Made by a program: the position numbers and the translations under genes. Shown here in pieces: positions 34,826 through 42,874 of a stretch of DNA of 64,000 bases. The stretch is from Pseudonocardia cypriaca (GTDB lineage: Bacteria; Actinomycetota; Actinomycetes; Mycobacteriales; Pseudonocardiaceae), in contig NZ_VFPH01000002.1 of NCBI RefSeq assembly GCF_006717045.1, positions 2,900,812-2,964,811 on the forward strand, given 5' to 3'. Under the pieces are notes generated by a model. It saw only the letters and a list, made by a program, of their open reading frames with translations. It had not been told where the DNA came from and did not search any database. Position 1 is the first letter of the stretch; the number at the start of each line of letters is the position of its first letter.

Positions 34826-35410
34826 ATGGCGAGCCTTGCGGCGTACATCGAGTCCCAAGACTGGCTAGCAGTAGTCCCGGAGGACACGCCGGGAAGGGCC
34901 GATCTGGCTCACCTTCTGGATCGCATGCCCGGCAGGTACAGAAATATCTTGTTCGATATTGCTGTTGCCCGTTCAGTTGTTCTGCCAAAGGTGTCTCCGA
35001 TTGCGCCCGGGCCGCTCTTCCGTCCTGGGGAGGATCATGGCAGGCGACTGGCAGGCGAAGAGGACTCCAGGCGCTTCGCGGCGGAGTTCCGGAAGGCGCT
35101 TCACGCACTGCTATGTTCGGCCGATGCAAAGGCGGAAGAGGGACGTGCGAGCATCCTCAAGGAGGCGAAGGTCGGCCAGACCAGCGTGGCTGTGACTATC
35201 GCCGCGACGCTCGCGCCGGTGCTCGGTACGGGAGCGGCCACTATCGCCGGAGCGGTGGCAGTTGCATTGGCGATCATCTCGCGCGTGAGTCTGTCAGCAT
35301 GGTGCGCCATGCAGTCCACGGAGCAGGGAGCAACGGGCGACAGGAGCAGCGACCGCAGGGAGGACCGCGCGGATGAGGACCGGACCGGGGACGAGGATCC
35401 GCGCCCGTGA
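34826..35410 (+). CDS. hypothetical protein with hydrophobic C-terminal segment
   Basis: A 194-residue protein of no recognised family, starting at ATG 34826 (MASLAAYIESQDWLAVVPED). Residues 1-115 look soluble and helical (SRRFAAEFRKALHALLCSAD). Residues ~122-157 are a long small-residue hydrophobic stretch (VAVTIAATLAPVLGTGAATI, then AGAVAVALAIISRVS). A highly charged tail rich in R, D and E follows. Codon use is less G+C-biased than in the genes to its left. It lies just outside the left att repeat, so it may belong to an older insertion at the same site. Confidence 0.5.
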   Translation: MASLAAYIESQDWLAVVPEDTPGRADLAHLLDRMPGRYRNILFDIAVARSVVLPKVSPIAPGPLFRPGEDHGRRLAGEEDSRRFAAEFRKALHALLCSADAKAEEGRASILKEAKVGQTSVAVTIAATLAPVLGTGAATIAGAVAVALAIISRVSLSAWCAMQSTEQGATGDRSSDRREDRADEDRTGDEDPRP

Positions 35411-35997
35411 CCCCCATGCAAACTACTCTGAGTTGCATGACGCCTGATAGGTGGGCCTCCAGGGGATCGAACCCTGAACCCCGCGGAGTCTGGTGCGGTG
35501 CTCGTGGTCAACTGTCGTCCCACACGCTGAGCTGGAGGTTCTGACTGTGGCCGACCGGGCCGCTGGCGTCGTTCAGGGTCCGCTGTGGGCGTTTCGTGTC
35601 CCAAAAGTGTCCCGCGCGCCCTCCCCCTCAAGCTGACCACCGGTCGCCCGCGCGTGGGTCACTGCCCGAGCGCGAATCTGCCCGCGACTGAGGCGAGCAG
35701 TCGAGACGGACGGCACCCTGGGAGGCCGGCTCGGCATGAGTGCTGCTGCTGGGGCAGTCTCGCACTCGGGCCCGCTCTTCCCCCTGTCCCCCTCGTCCTG
35801 GCCGCATTGCTCGTCGGAGCGGTGGGGGCAAGGGTGGCGCTCGCGCCATCGCGGAGCGACGCCGTAGGCGCCCTTGCGGCCGCCGTGGAGACGTGGATCA
35901 TTCTCGGCCGAGGGGGCCACAGCATGGCGTGTCGGATCGAAGCGGCTGCGTTCCGCGCACAGCCCGTGATTGCAGCGCATCGACCCAAACCGGAGAA
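35411..35997. other. left end of integrated element, no intact gene
   Basis: Contains the left att repeat (35450-35487). Beyond it, a plus-strand frame carries a hydrophobic stretch (VPLVLAALLVGAVGARVALA, about 35784-35843) with no start codon or stop pattern of its own. It could be the remains of an element membrane gene, but I cannot support a gene call. Confidence 0.4.
35450..35487 (-). repeat. attL: att repeat, left end (tRNA-Lys 3' end copy)
   Basis: A direct copy of the 3' end of tRNA-Lys at 45543-45579, including the exact 23-base core starting CCAGGGGATCGAACC. One substitution and one extra C distinguish the copies. It is followed by unrelated sequence where the rest of the tRNA would lie, as expected for the far end of an element integrated into a tRNA 3' end. 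Confidence 0.8.
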
Positions 35998-36480
35998 TCA
36001 CCAGAACGGCCAGAGATCCACGGCGACCGAATCTGCACGCTCTCGTTGCGAAGCAGCGATAAAATCTGATCGCAGGCTTTCATATTGGCCGGCTGGAATA
36101 TCTCCGTTCTCGTTTAGTGCCGATTCAGCAAGCTTCGGGACTACTGCGCGAACCTCCTCCCCTGCAATCAAAAGGACGACGGACTCCTTCGTTCTGAGCT
36201 GCTGCTCATCCACGGTCCCAGCCCCTGCCAGGTACGCCTGCTGGACGACCTGAAGATAGTCGATGTACACTCCGCGGCGCGTGTCATCGATCTGAGCGGA
36301 CCGCTGGTTTGCGAACTGCTGCGAAAGTCCAATGTTGGTGAAGTAGCCGGCAGCAAGCCCGCCGATGAGGGTGCCCGACAATGTAATTGCTGCCACCATA
36401 ACGAGTCCGCGATTCGCCAAACGTTGAACATTCGGGGTCGTCATTAGGGCTTCGCTCCCGCTTCTTCTGGCGTCATTCAA
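35998..36480 (-). CDS. membrane-anchored small protein of the integrated element
   Basis: A 160-residue protein (ATG 36480; an internal ATG at 36444 is possible). One membrane helix at about 26-48 (GLVMVAAITLSGTLIGGLAA) is followed by a helical cytoplasmic or extracytoplasmic part (DDTRRGVYIDYLQVVQQAYL; YESLRSDFIAASQRERADS). I recognise the layout (TM plus RR-x-Y-x-x-[FY]-L and a late Y-x-x-[LF]-R-x-x-F-I-A-A motif) from small actinobacterial membrane proteins, but know no function. It is the only gene of the element's left part. Confidence 0.6.
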   Translation of the reverse strand: MNDARRSGSEALMTTPNVQRLANRGLVMVAAITLSGTLIGGLAAGYFTNIGLSQQFANQRSAQIDDTRRGVYIDYLQVVQQAYLAGAGTVDEQQLRTKESVVLLIAGEEVRAVVPKLAESALNENGDIPAGQYESLRSDFIAASQRERADSVAVDLWPFW

Positions 36481-37268
36481 CGACTCAGGTTGGAGAGTTA
36501 GTCGCTAAGCCCGCGTTGCCTGTTACCGCGCGTCGGCATGGTCATCTCCTCGCGGCGCGGGTTCGTCCCTGCCGTGCCGCCCATGAGCGCCGGCGAGGAG
36601 ATCACCCGCGCCGCACTTCCCCCTGATCTCCGAGCGGTGCCGGGTCCCGCGCAGCGCGCCCCGGGGACCTTCATGGCTCCCTAGTTGGCGACGCGTTGCC
36701 CGGGATACGCGCTGCGCGGGATCCGGCGCTCGCTCGCTGAGTGCGGGCCGGCTAGAGCGACCCCGCCGGCCGCGACCGGGCCGGAGGTAGAGGGAGCGAG
36801 TCGGTGGGGCCGGCGTAGCCGGCCCACGCGCCGCCGCCAGGCGGCGCCTTGATCCCTTAGAGGCCAATTCGGCAGGAGCCGCGACTGGCGACCGGGACAC
36901 CGCGACGGGTGTGGAGGTCACGATGACACCGATCGCCACAGGCACCTTGCTGTGCCACTCGCGGGCGGTGCGCCCGAGCAGAACCACCAGGACGTTCGCC
37001 AGTTGCATCCATCCGGAGATCGCGCGCCCCGCCCACGAGGCGTCGTTCGGCGTCCTTCGCGACTGGCGTTCGGACGCACACGCGTTGCGCCCTCAGTAAC
37101 ACCGGACGTCGCTCCGCCGACTCGGATGTCGACACGCTGTCTACGAGATCTCACAGAGCGCAACCGTCACTTCCTTCGCGACCCACGGCGGCAGCGATGA
37201 TCGGGACTTGCCCGCGCCACAGTTCGGTCGCAGCACCGTGCAGCTAGCTACTTGAGGGGAGCACGTAA
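36481..37268. other. gene-free, hairpin-rich region of the element
   Basis: No supported gene. From about 36523 to 36870 it is very G+C-rich with several inverted repeats, for example GGGCCGGC-GTA-GCCGGCCC near 36808-36828 and the CGCCGCCGCCAGGCGGCG run near 36830-36847. The next 350 bases carry frames on several strands without family resemblance. Position and structure would fit a cis-acting transfer or replication locus of an AICE, but that is conjecture. Confidence 0.4.
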
Positions 37269-37658
37269 TTGGACGACACCATCGTCTCCGCGGCAGAAGC
37301 GATCTTTCAGCATTTGCAAAGCGGAGCTCTCAGCGGTGTTGAGCAGCTGGCGCAGGACGCCACTCAGGCGGGAAGCACTGGATCATTGGCGCTCGCCAGA
37401 TCAATCTTTTCCCGACTCCTCCACTGGAGGTCCGAACACGACCTACCAGACGACCGCAACACCACTCCAGAAATCGCGGAAGACTTGGCAAGCATGGCTG
37501 CCGACGATTCTGATGCGGCGCGAGAAATCGATCGCCTAGCGACTTCGACCACGATCTCCGCTAAGGCGCAGCGTGACGTCATGATTAACAGTAATAGGAT
37601 CGACAACTCGGACATCACACACGCCAACTTTGGGTTCCAGATCCGCAATGAGCGATGA
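37269..37658 (+). CDS. small protein, first gene of a four-gene cargo operon
   Basis: A 129-residue acidic protein from a TTG at 37269 preceded by GAGGGGAG. Mostly helical (GALSGVEQLAQDATQAGSTG; EIAEDLASMAADDSDAAREI). It ends in a polar Asn-rich segment (INSNRIDNSDITHANFGFQI, about 106-125) that resembles a short motif near the N-terminus of the next protein (NNRIEHAYFAV). No family recognised. Its stop overlaps the NTPase ATG by eleven bases, so the two are translationally coupled. A/T-richer than the host genes. Confidence 0.65.
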   Translation: MDDTIVSAAEAIFQHLQSGALSGVEQLAQDATQAGSTGSLALARSIFSRLLHWRSEHDLPDDRNTTPEIAEDLASMAADDSDAAREIDRLATSTTISAKAQRDVMINSNRIDNSDITHANFGFQIRNER

Positions 37659-39696
37659 GGGCGATCGAGGCGACGACGGCGACCGGCCGGAAAACAAGCC
37701 TCCAAACGCCGACGAGGATCTTACCGAGCACAACTCACAGCAGACGCAGCACGCTCAGCAAGTCTTTAACCGACTACAAAACAATCGGATTGAGCACGCC
37801 TACTTCGCCGTCGACGGCGGCGGTGCCACAACCACTCCCCTCACAGGACGCATTCTGCAAGAAGAGCTAAGCCGCATCGACGAGCTCTGGGTGCCGCCAA
37901 GGCAGTTCGCCGACGCGCTCGCAATGCTGCAAGACCGCCACACCGTTGTCCTACACGGTGGCGCCCGTATCGGCAAGCGGGCTTCAGCATGCAAACTCCT
38001 TATGTCTCTGCGCACCAATCCCAAGATCATGAGCTTACCTCCGCATTTCAGCCTGGAGAGCCTTGCTGCGCGGAAGTACTCAGCCGAAAGCGTCTATGTC
38101 GTCATCGACCATCTAGACGATGCGACGACGGGCTACTCCTCGTACATCCTAGACGTGCTCGCACAGAAGATCACCGACGCGGGATCTTACCTAGTGATCA
38201 CCGCACAGTTTGCGCGTCAGCAAACACGGGAAGCCTCCAAACTCGTCTTCAAATGGTCGCCCCCGGACAGCACCAACCTCTTGGCGGCGTGCCTGGCATC
38301 GTTCGGTCCCGGGAACTTCGATGACAACGAACTACACTCACTGCGTGGGAGTGCCGAGCGAGCCAGTGGACCCGCAGAAATTGTCGCCCTAGCACAGCGC
38401 TCATTGGACGTGGGAATTACGGACGCTATTGCTAGTCTCGAGTCGTCTGCACATGACGCAGTCATAGAATGGATCTGCCGGGAACCGGTTCCAGATGAAG
38501 CCTTCCTGACCGTCGCAACGGCGTTTCTTGAAGACGCGGGCGCCGATGAGTTCGATAACGCATTTGAAAAACTGCGCCATCGCTATACGGCAAATTACGA
38601 TGCAGCAGATTCGCTCGACCAGCCGTTGAGGCAGAGCAAGAAGTACTTTCGAATTTCTGATGCGCTTGTCGAGATCGACGAATCAGGCGCGCACGACCCA
38701 GACTACCGACAGCGGGTACTACGGTACCGGCTTCGAGGGGCTATCTCGCCTCACCACGTGGTGCAGAACGCTCGTGCCGCTTACGGCAGTGAATTGTGGC
38801 GCCCTATAGAGGACTGGGTTCGGCAGATCGTCGAAGATGGCAACGCCGACCTCGGCGTGCGGGTAGCGCGTGGCTTGGCAGCGCTGTGGAAATCTTCGCC
38901 GAGCGCAACGGAATCGAAGTACCTGGAACCATGGTCAAGAGGCGACAGCAGCCAACGAGTGACAATTGCTTTCACGCTGTGGTGGCTTGCGGCAGACGAT
39001 GATTCGGCGTCCGCCGCTTTGGGCTACGCGAACAGATGGCTTCACCAGGGAACTGCGGCGCAGCGGGCGACAGCTATCATGAGCCTTGGCGGTGAGCTTG
39101 GTGACCGATTCCCCACCGAGTCAGTCAGGTGGCTCTGGAAGTGCCAGGAAACCGCTGGCGCGGTGATCGCCAGGTTCGCCAGGCAGTCGCTCGCCGAACT
39201 GTGGAACAGCCTAATAATAGCGTCGACAGACGAGGCACTTAAGCTGCTTCGGTTCGTGAATGCGCGCTTAGCTGAGCTATCCGCCCCTTCAGGCAATTAC
39301 CGCACATTAACGAGAGCGGTGGATACTGCGGCAGTCATGCTTACAAGTCATGACTCTGATACCGGATGGCTTTTGCCCGCCCTGGCATTAGAGATGCAAC
39401 CAACGAGCGCTGAGACGCTGGGTAATGTGTGGGCGGCAGTTCTTCGCAACCGTCCGACGAACGCTGAAGGCGTATCGGCTCTCGCCGAGACAGTCGACCT
39501 GTTAGCAACCCGCGGCGGTCCTACCCACCTCCCCCTAATTAGTTCGCTCGGCAACAGCATAGGCGCGAACCTCTCTGAGCAGGAGCGTAACGATCTGCGT
39601 GCAGACCTTGACGAGGTCCTTCGGCAGGGGCCGAAGCGCGGAACGTCTAAGTCGGAGAAGTCCGAAACACTGCAGCAACTGATCAATGTCCTCTAA
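37648..39696 (+). CDS. P-loop NTPase-like protein with helical repeat C-terminus
   Basis: A 682-residue cytoplasmic protein. A polar N-terminus (1-35) leads to the NNRIEHAYFAVDGG motif (about 45-58). An NTPase core follows, with a Walker A-like VVLHGGARIGKRASA (Lys110; the following residue is Arg rather than Ser/Thr, as in some divergent STAND-like proteins) and a Walker B-like SVYVVIDHLDDA (148-159). The region from ~240 to 680 is helical and looks like HEAT- or TPR-type repeats (VARGLAALWKSS; TIAFTLWWLAADDD; RQSLAELWNSLIIAS). This sensor-switch layout is shared with many STAND NTPases of immune systems. The effector role must come from neighbours, as no catalytic effector domain is visible in it. 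Confidence 0.65.
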   Translation: MSDEGDRGDDGDRPENKPPNADEDLTEHNSQQTQHAQQVFNRLQNNRIEHAYFAVDGGGATTTPLTGRILQEELSRIDELWVPPRQFADALAMLQDRHTVVLHGGARIGKRASACKLLMSLRTNPKIMSLPPHFSLESLAARKYSAESVYVVIDHLDDATTGYSSYILDVLAQKITDAGSYLVITAQFARQQTREASKLVFKWSPPDSTNLLAACLASFGPGNFDDNELHSLRGSAERASGPAEIVALAQRSLDVGITDAIASLESSAHDAVIEWICREPVPDEAFLTVATAFLEDAGADEFDNAFEKLRHRYTANYDAADSLDQPLRQSKKYFRISDALVEIDESGAHDPDYRQRVLRYRLRGAISPHHVVQNARAAYGSELWRPIEDWVRQIVEDGNADLGVRVARGLAALWKSSPSATESKYLEPWSRGDSSQRVTIAFTLWWLAADDDSASAALGYANRWLHQGTAAQRATAIMSLGGELGDRFPTESVRWLWKCQETAGAVIARFARQSLAELWNSLIIASTDEALKLLRFVNARLAELSAPSGNYRTLTRAVDTAAVMLTSHDSDTGWLLPALALEMQPTSAETLGNVWAAVLRNRPTNAEGVSALAETVDLLATRGGPTHLPLISSLGNSIGANLSEQERNDLRADLDEVLRQGPKRGTSKSEKSETLQQLINVL

Positions 39697-39717
39697 CTGG
39701 CTAAAGCAGGTCTTTGG

Positions 39718-40779
39718 ATGAGCTACCCTATCGTCGAAACTCGGACCTTCACCGAGACGGTCCGCGCCGATGTAACACTCCTTGGAATCCGCACCCCCTT
39801 CCGAGGTCGCCGGATGCGGCGCAGGGAGGAAATTCCGGAAGTTCCTTCTGGTCATGTGGCCGTCGTCAGGTTACCCGAAGAGTATACGCTCTTCGAGCGC
39901 GCGCTGGACCCGGAGGATGAGACGCTTCTTCGGGCCCTTTCTGTCACGGTGATCGACATCCGCGACTTCCCAGGTGAAGTTCGAGTCCACCTCTCCGGAC
40001 GGACTGGCGCAGACAAGTTTACCGTATTGATCGCCTTCACCTGCCGAGTTTCGGACCCAGAGACAGTTGCTCAGCGCGGAGGACGAGGAGTAGAAGCATT
40101 CCTCACTAACTACTTCCGAGGGAATCCTGAACTGCAGAACCTGGCAAGCGACTACGACTCGGGTCAGATGGGAGTCCTGCGCAGGATAATCTCGGCCGAG
40201 GTTCGAGCATTCGCGCAAATGATTCCGATCGAGATACCCGGTGTTGAAGTCTCAATCGGCGCAATCGAGGTTCTGACGCCAGGAGAACTAGAAACGCACG
40301 ACATAGCTCTGCGAGACCAAGAACGCCGACACGAGCTTCGGAGCAAGGAGACTGCCTTCCAAAGATCAGAGGCGCGGTCTATGCACGAGTTTATTGACGG
40401 CGATCCTGCGTATGTTGCAAGGAGGATCGCACTCCTGGGCGTTCAGCATGGGGCAGTCACGATGACCGACGTCATCGAGATTCAGCATAAACTTGCTGAT
40501 GAGGCTCGCGAAAGTCTACGTGCGCAGCAGGACCTTCGCGTGCAGTTCGCTACTGCACTTGTGCAGCGTGGCTTCTTCGATCGTACATCCGACGCTCTTC
40601 AGCTGGTCGAACAACTGTGGGATGCCGAATCGCCGAAACCTATATCGGATCGGCCGCCGCCCATTCGAACGGAATCGGAAGTACCGGCTTCAGGCGCGCG
40701 ATCGATTGCCCAAGACCCTAACAGTAACAGTACCGCTGATCCGGGCTTCGATGACTCTGATTACGAAGACTTGTCATGA
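39718..40779 (+). CDS. SPFH/band 7-like protein
   Basis: A 353-residue protein with features of the SPFH (stomatin/prohibitin/flotillin) domain at about 45-205: GHVAVVRLPEEYTLFERALD, FTVLIAFTCRVSDPETVAQR, and LRRIISAEVRAFAQMIPIEI followed by GVEVSIGAIEVLTPGELETH. A charged helix (RDQERRHELRSKETAFQRSE) and an acidic tail (DPGFDDSDYEDLS) follow. There is no N-terminal membrane helix, so it would be peripheral or act with the DUF4407 partner. It overlaps the DUF4407 gene by ATGA. Assignment from motif appearance only; a profile search is needed. Confidence 0.6.
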   Translation: MSYPIVETRTFTETVRADVTLLGIRTPFRGRRMRRREEIPEVPSGHVAVVRLPEEYTLFERALDPEDETLLRALSVTVIDIRDFPGEVRVHLSGRTGADKFTVLIAFTCRVSDPETVAQRGGRGVEAFLTNYFRGNPELQNLASDYDSGQMGVLRRIISAEVRAFAQMIPIEIPGVEVSIGAIEVLTPGELETHDIALRDQERRHELRSKETAFQRSEARSMHEFIDGDPAYVARRIALLGVQHGAVTMTDVIEIQHKLADEARESLRAQQDLRVQFATALVQRGFFDRTSDALQLVEQLWDAESPKPISDRPPPIRTESEVPASGARSIAQDPNSNSTADPGFDDSDYEDLS

Positions 40780-42269
40780 GTAGGAACGCGACGGACGCGA
40801 ACTTTGGTGCCGTGGGATCAGCATGGCTTCCTTCAGCCGCTCGGTTGCTGCAGACGATCGCTGGCGCGGACAAGGGCGTGCTTGATCGAGTGCCTGAAGA
40901 CCGGTCGCGCTACACGGCGATGGGAGCGGCCGTACTTGGAACTGCGTTACTCGGCACGTTGTCAATGACATTAGCTCTTACGCAGGTGTTCGACGGATTC
41001 AGCTGGTCGATTCTCTTAATTGTCCCACTTTGGGGCGTGTTTGTCTTGAACTTGGACCGCTGGTTGGTTCTCACCCCTATGGGTGAAGGGCTGCGCGGGC
41101 GGCTTAAGGTCGCCACGCCGAGAATTTTATTGGCCGCGCTGTTCGGGATCGTTATAGCCGAGCCCTTGCTGCTCGGCATCTTCAGTAGCGCAATCGAGGA
41201 GAGGGTAGTCACGACGAGGCAAACGTCAAACCTCACGATCGAAGACAGACTCCGGACCTGCAATCCGCTACCTGAAGATTCCCCCGAAGCGCAGGCCATA
41301 GCATTGACAAGCAGCTGCCATGGCTTTCGCATTGCGGTTGTCGGTGATCCACGATCACGCATATCGGAGTTGCAGGCGCTTACTAATCAGGCAAACCAAC
41401 TGCGGCCAATCTTGCAGACTGATCAAGCGCGACTTGCGGATCTAAATGACCTCGCTCGGCGCGAATGTAATGGGGATGCAGGGCCGGGTCTGACTGGTAT
41501 TCGGGGAGTTGCTGGAGAATGCACCAGGCTCCGTCGTGAAGCGGACACCTTCAGCGCGGTCGCCAACATAGGCCCGCGTACAACCGAGCTAGCCGATCTT
41601 GACGGACGCATTACGGATTTGAGCCGGACTGTTGGTGATGAGGGAGCTGCATACAAGGAGGTCCTCGCGCAGCGAATTCGCGAAGAGGTTGCACGGCGCG
41701 AGGAGAAGCAGGGTACTATCGGACTGCTAGAGCGGTTTGAGGCATTCGATGCCCTGCGGAGCGAGAACCAATACGTAACCCAGGCAACGACTTTCTTGCG
41801 AATCTTCCTCATCTTAGTGGACTGCGTCCCGATCCTGCTCAAAGTCCTCGCTGGACGAACCGTCTATGACGCACTTGTTGAGCGTCGCCGAGAAAGGCGT
41901 AGACGTGTTTTCCTCGCCAGAGAGAGCAATTCTGAGCAAGCGCGCCTCAATGAGGTGCGGGAAAAGGAGCGTGACTTGCGGGCTGATGACGCAGCTAGCA
42001 GAGCGCGAGCTGGTGTAGAGGAGCGACGGAGGACTGCGGATGAGGCGATCAAGCTCCGGCGGCTCATCGATCAAGTCCGCTCGCAAATTCTTGATGAATC
42101 GAGCCGAACTTCGTCCAACTCGCCGCAGCGGCAGGCCATGCCCCTCGTCCGTGATGCGGATATCCCGAAACAATCTGGCTTCGACGCGAACATGAGCCAC
42201 CCCTTGAAATCTGTTCGGGTGCCGGATGCCACGGGTAGTTCGGGTGCTGAGGCTTCTGACAGCGCGTAG
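40776..42269 (+). CDS. DUF4407 membrane protein
   Basis: A 497-residue integral membrane protein of DUF4407 type. Three hydrophobic helices lie in the first third (RYTAMGAAVLGTALLGTLSM about 45-64; WSILLIVPLWGVFVLNLDRW about 76-95; ILLAALFGIVIAEPLLLGIF about 114-133). A long coiled-coil extracytoplasmic domain (about 140-330, cysteines at ~165, 180, 228 and 249) is followed by a fourth helix (FLRIFLILVDCVPILLKVLA, about 336-355) and a basic, coiled cytoplasmic tail. Function of the family is unknown. It closes the coupled operon with the SPFH-like and NTPase genes. Confidence 0.75.
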   Translation: MSRNATDANFGAVGSAWLPSAARLLQTIAGADKGVLDRVPEDRSRYTAMGAAVLGTALLGTLSMTLALTQVFDGFSWSILLIVPLWGVFVLNLDRWLVLTPMGEGLRGRLKVATPRILLAALFGIVIAEPLLLGIFSSAIEERVVTTRQTSNLTIEDRLRTCNPLPEDSPEAQAIALTSSCHGFRIAVVGDPRSRISELQALTNQANQLRPILQTDQARLADLNDLARRECNGDAGPGLTGIRGVAGECTRLRREADTFSAVANIGPRTTELADLDGRITDLSRTVGDEGAAYKEVLAQRIREEVARREEKQGTIGLLERFEAFDALRSENQYVTQATTFLRIFLILVDCVPILLKVLAGRTVYDALVERRRERRRRVFLARESNSEQARLNEVREKERDLRADDAASRARAGVEERRRTADEAIKLRRLIDQVRSQILDESSRTSSNSPQRQAMPLVRDADIPKQSGFDANMSHPLKSVRVPDATGSSGAEASDSA

Positions 42270-42372
42270 GCGGCCTGCAGGCTCCTGATCGTCGAACTGG
42301 CACCCTTAGGGCGCTGTCAACGAGCCAGCCAAGAGAGAGTCCGATATCGGGATTTTCAGTTATGCCAGCAAG

Positions 42373-42804
42373 CTATGCATCGATCAAGCGTACCCCATCG
42401 TGGACACGAGTTGCCGGTGCAGCGTTGCTAAGAGCGTCAGTGACGCGGACGGCGTAGGCGGGGTCCATCAGGCTCGGAATCTCGGCCGGGTCGACCCAGC
42501 GGACGTCCGCAGCCTCGGCCGTCTCACGTGGCCGCTCGCCGAGCGGGTGGCATCGGAAGACCAGAGCGACGACTGCGCGTTGCATGTTCTTGTAGACGCC
42601 GGTGAGCTGCTCGACTGCAACAGGAAGGCCGGTCTCCTCCTCGACCTCGCGGCGCACGCCGTCCTCGAAGGACTCCCCGATCTCCAGCACTCCACCGGGC
42701 GGTTCCCAGTGGCCGTTGTCGCGTCGGCGGATGATGAGGACGCGGCCGCGGTCGTCAACGACGATGCCAGCGACGCTCACGGAGTGCTTCGGCGTGTCTG
42801 CCAT
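42373..42804 (-). CDS. Nudix hydrolase (AICE Pif-like)
   Basis: A 143-residue hydrolase of nucleoside diphosphate derivatives. The Nudix box is complete: GGVLEIGESFEDGVRREVEE followed by ETGLPV (about 38-63). AICEs such as pSAM2 carry a Nudix-containing gene (pif, involved in transfer immunity) beside the KorSA repressor, and this gene is divergent from a GntR regulator in the same way. Base composition returns to high G+C here, marking the backbone of the element. Confidence 0.85.
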   Translation of the reverse strand: MADTPKHSVSVAGIVVDDRGRVLIIRRRDNGHWEPPGGVLEIGESFEDGVRREVEEETGLPVAVEQLTGVYKNMQRAVVALVFRCHPLGERPRETAEAADVRWVDPAEIPSLMDPAYAVRVTDALSNAAPATRVHDGVRLIDA

Positions 42805-42810
42805 CGGATG

Positions 42811-42865
42811 CTTCCCTAGTCGACTGGGTGTGACAGGATTCTACCTGTACGGACGTCCAGGGAAG
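42811..42865. promoter_or_regulatory. operator region between Nudix and GntR genes
   Basis: Two inverted arms, CTTCCCTAGTCGACTGG at 42811-42827 and ACGGACGTCCAGGGAAG at 42849-42865, flank the divergent promoters. The outer 7 bp are perfect. The CTAGTCG element recurs upstream of the Pra-Xis-Int genes (43701-43707), suggesting a common repressor. Confidence 0.5.
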
Positions 42866-42874
42866 TGACCGGCG

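Noticed and set aside
35736..36000. Possible element membrane gene (hydrophobic VPLVLAALLVGAVGARV)
   Set aside because: The hydrophobic frame has no start in register, and the only nearby ATG leads to a different frame; too weak for a gene call.
36523..37008. 161-codon minus-strand frame in the hairpin-rich part of the element
   Set aside because: Half of it is arginine/proline-rich translation of the G+C-rich repeats; the first 40 codons are hydrophobic but lack a ribosome binding site or family resemblance.
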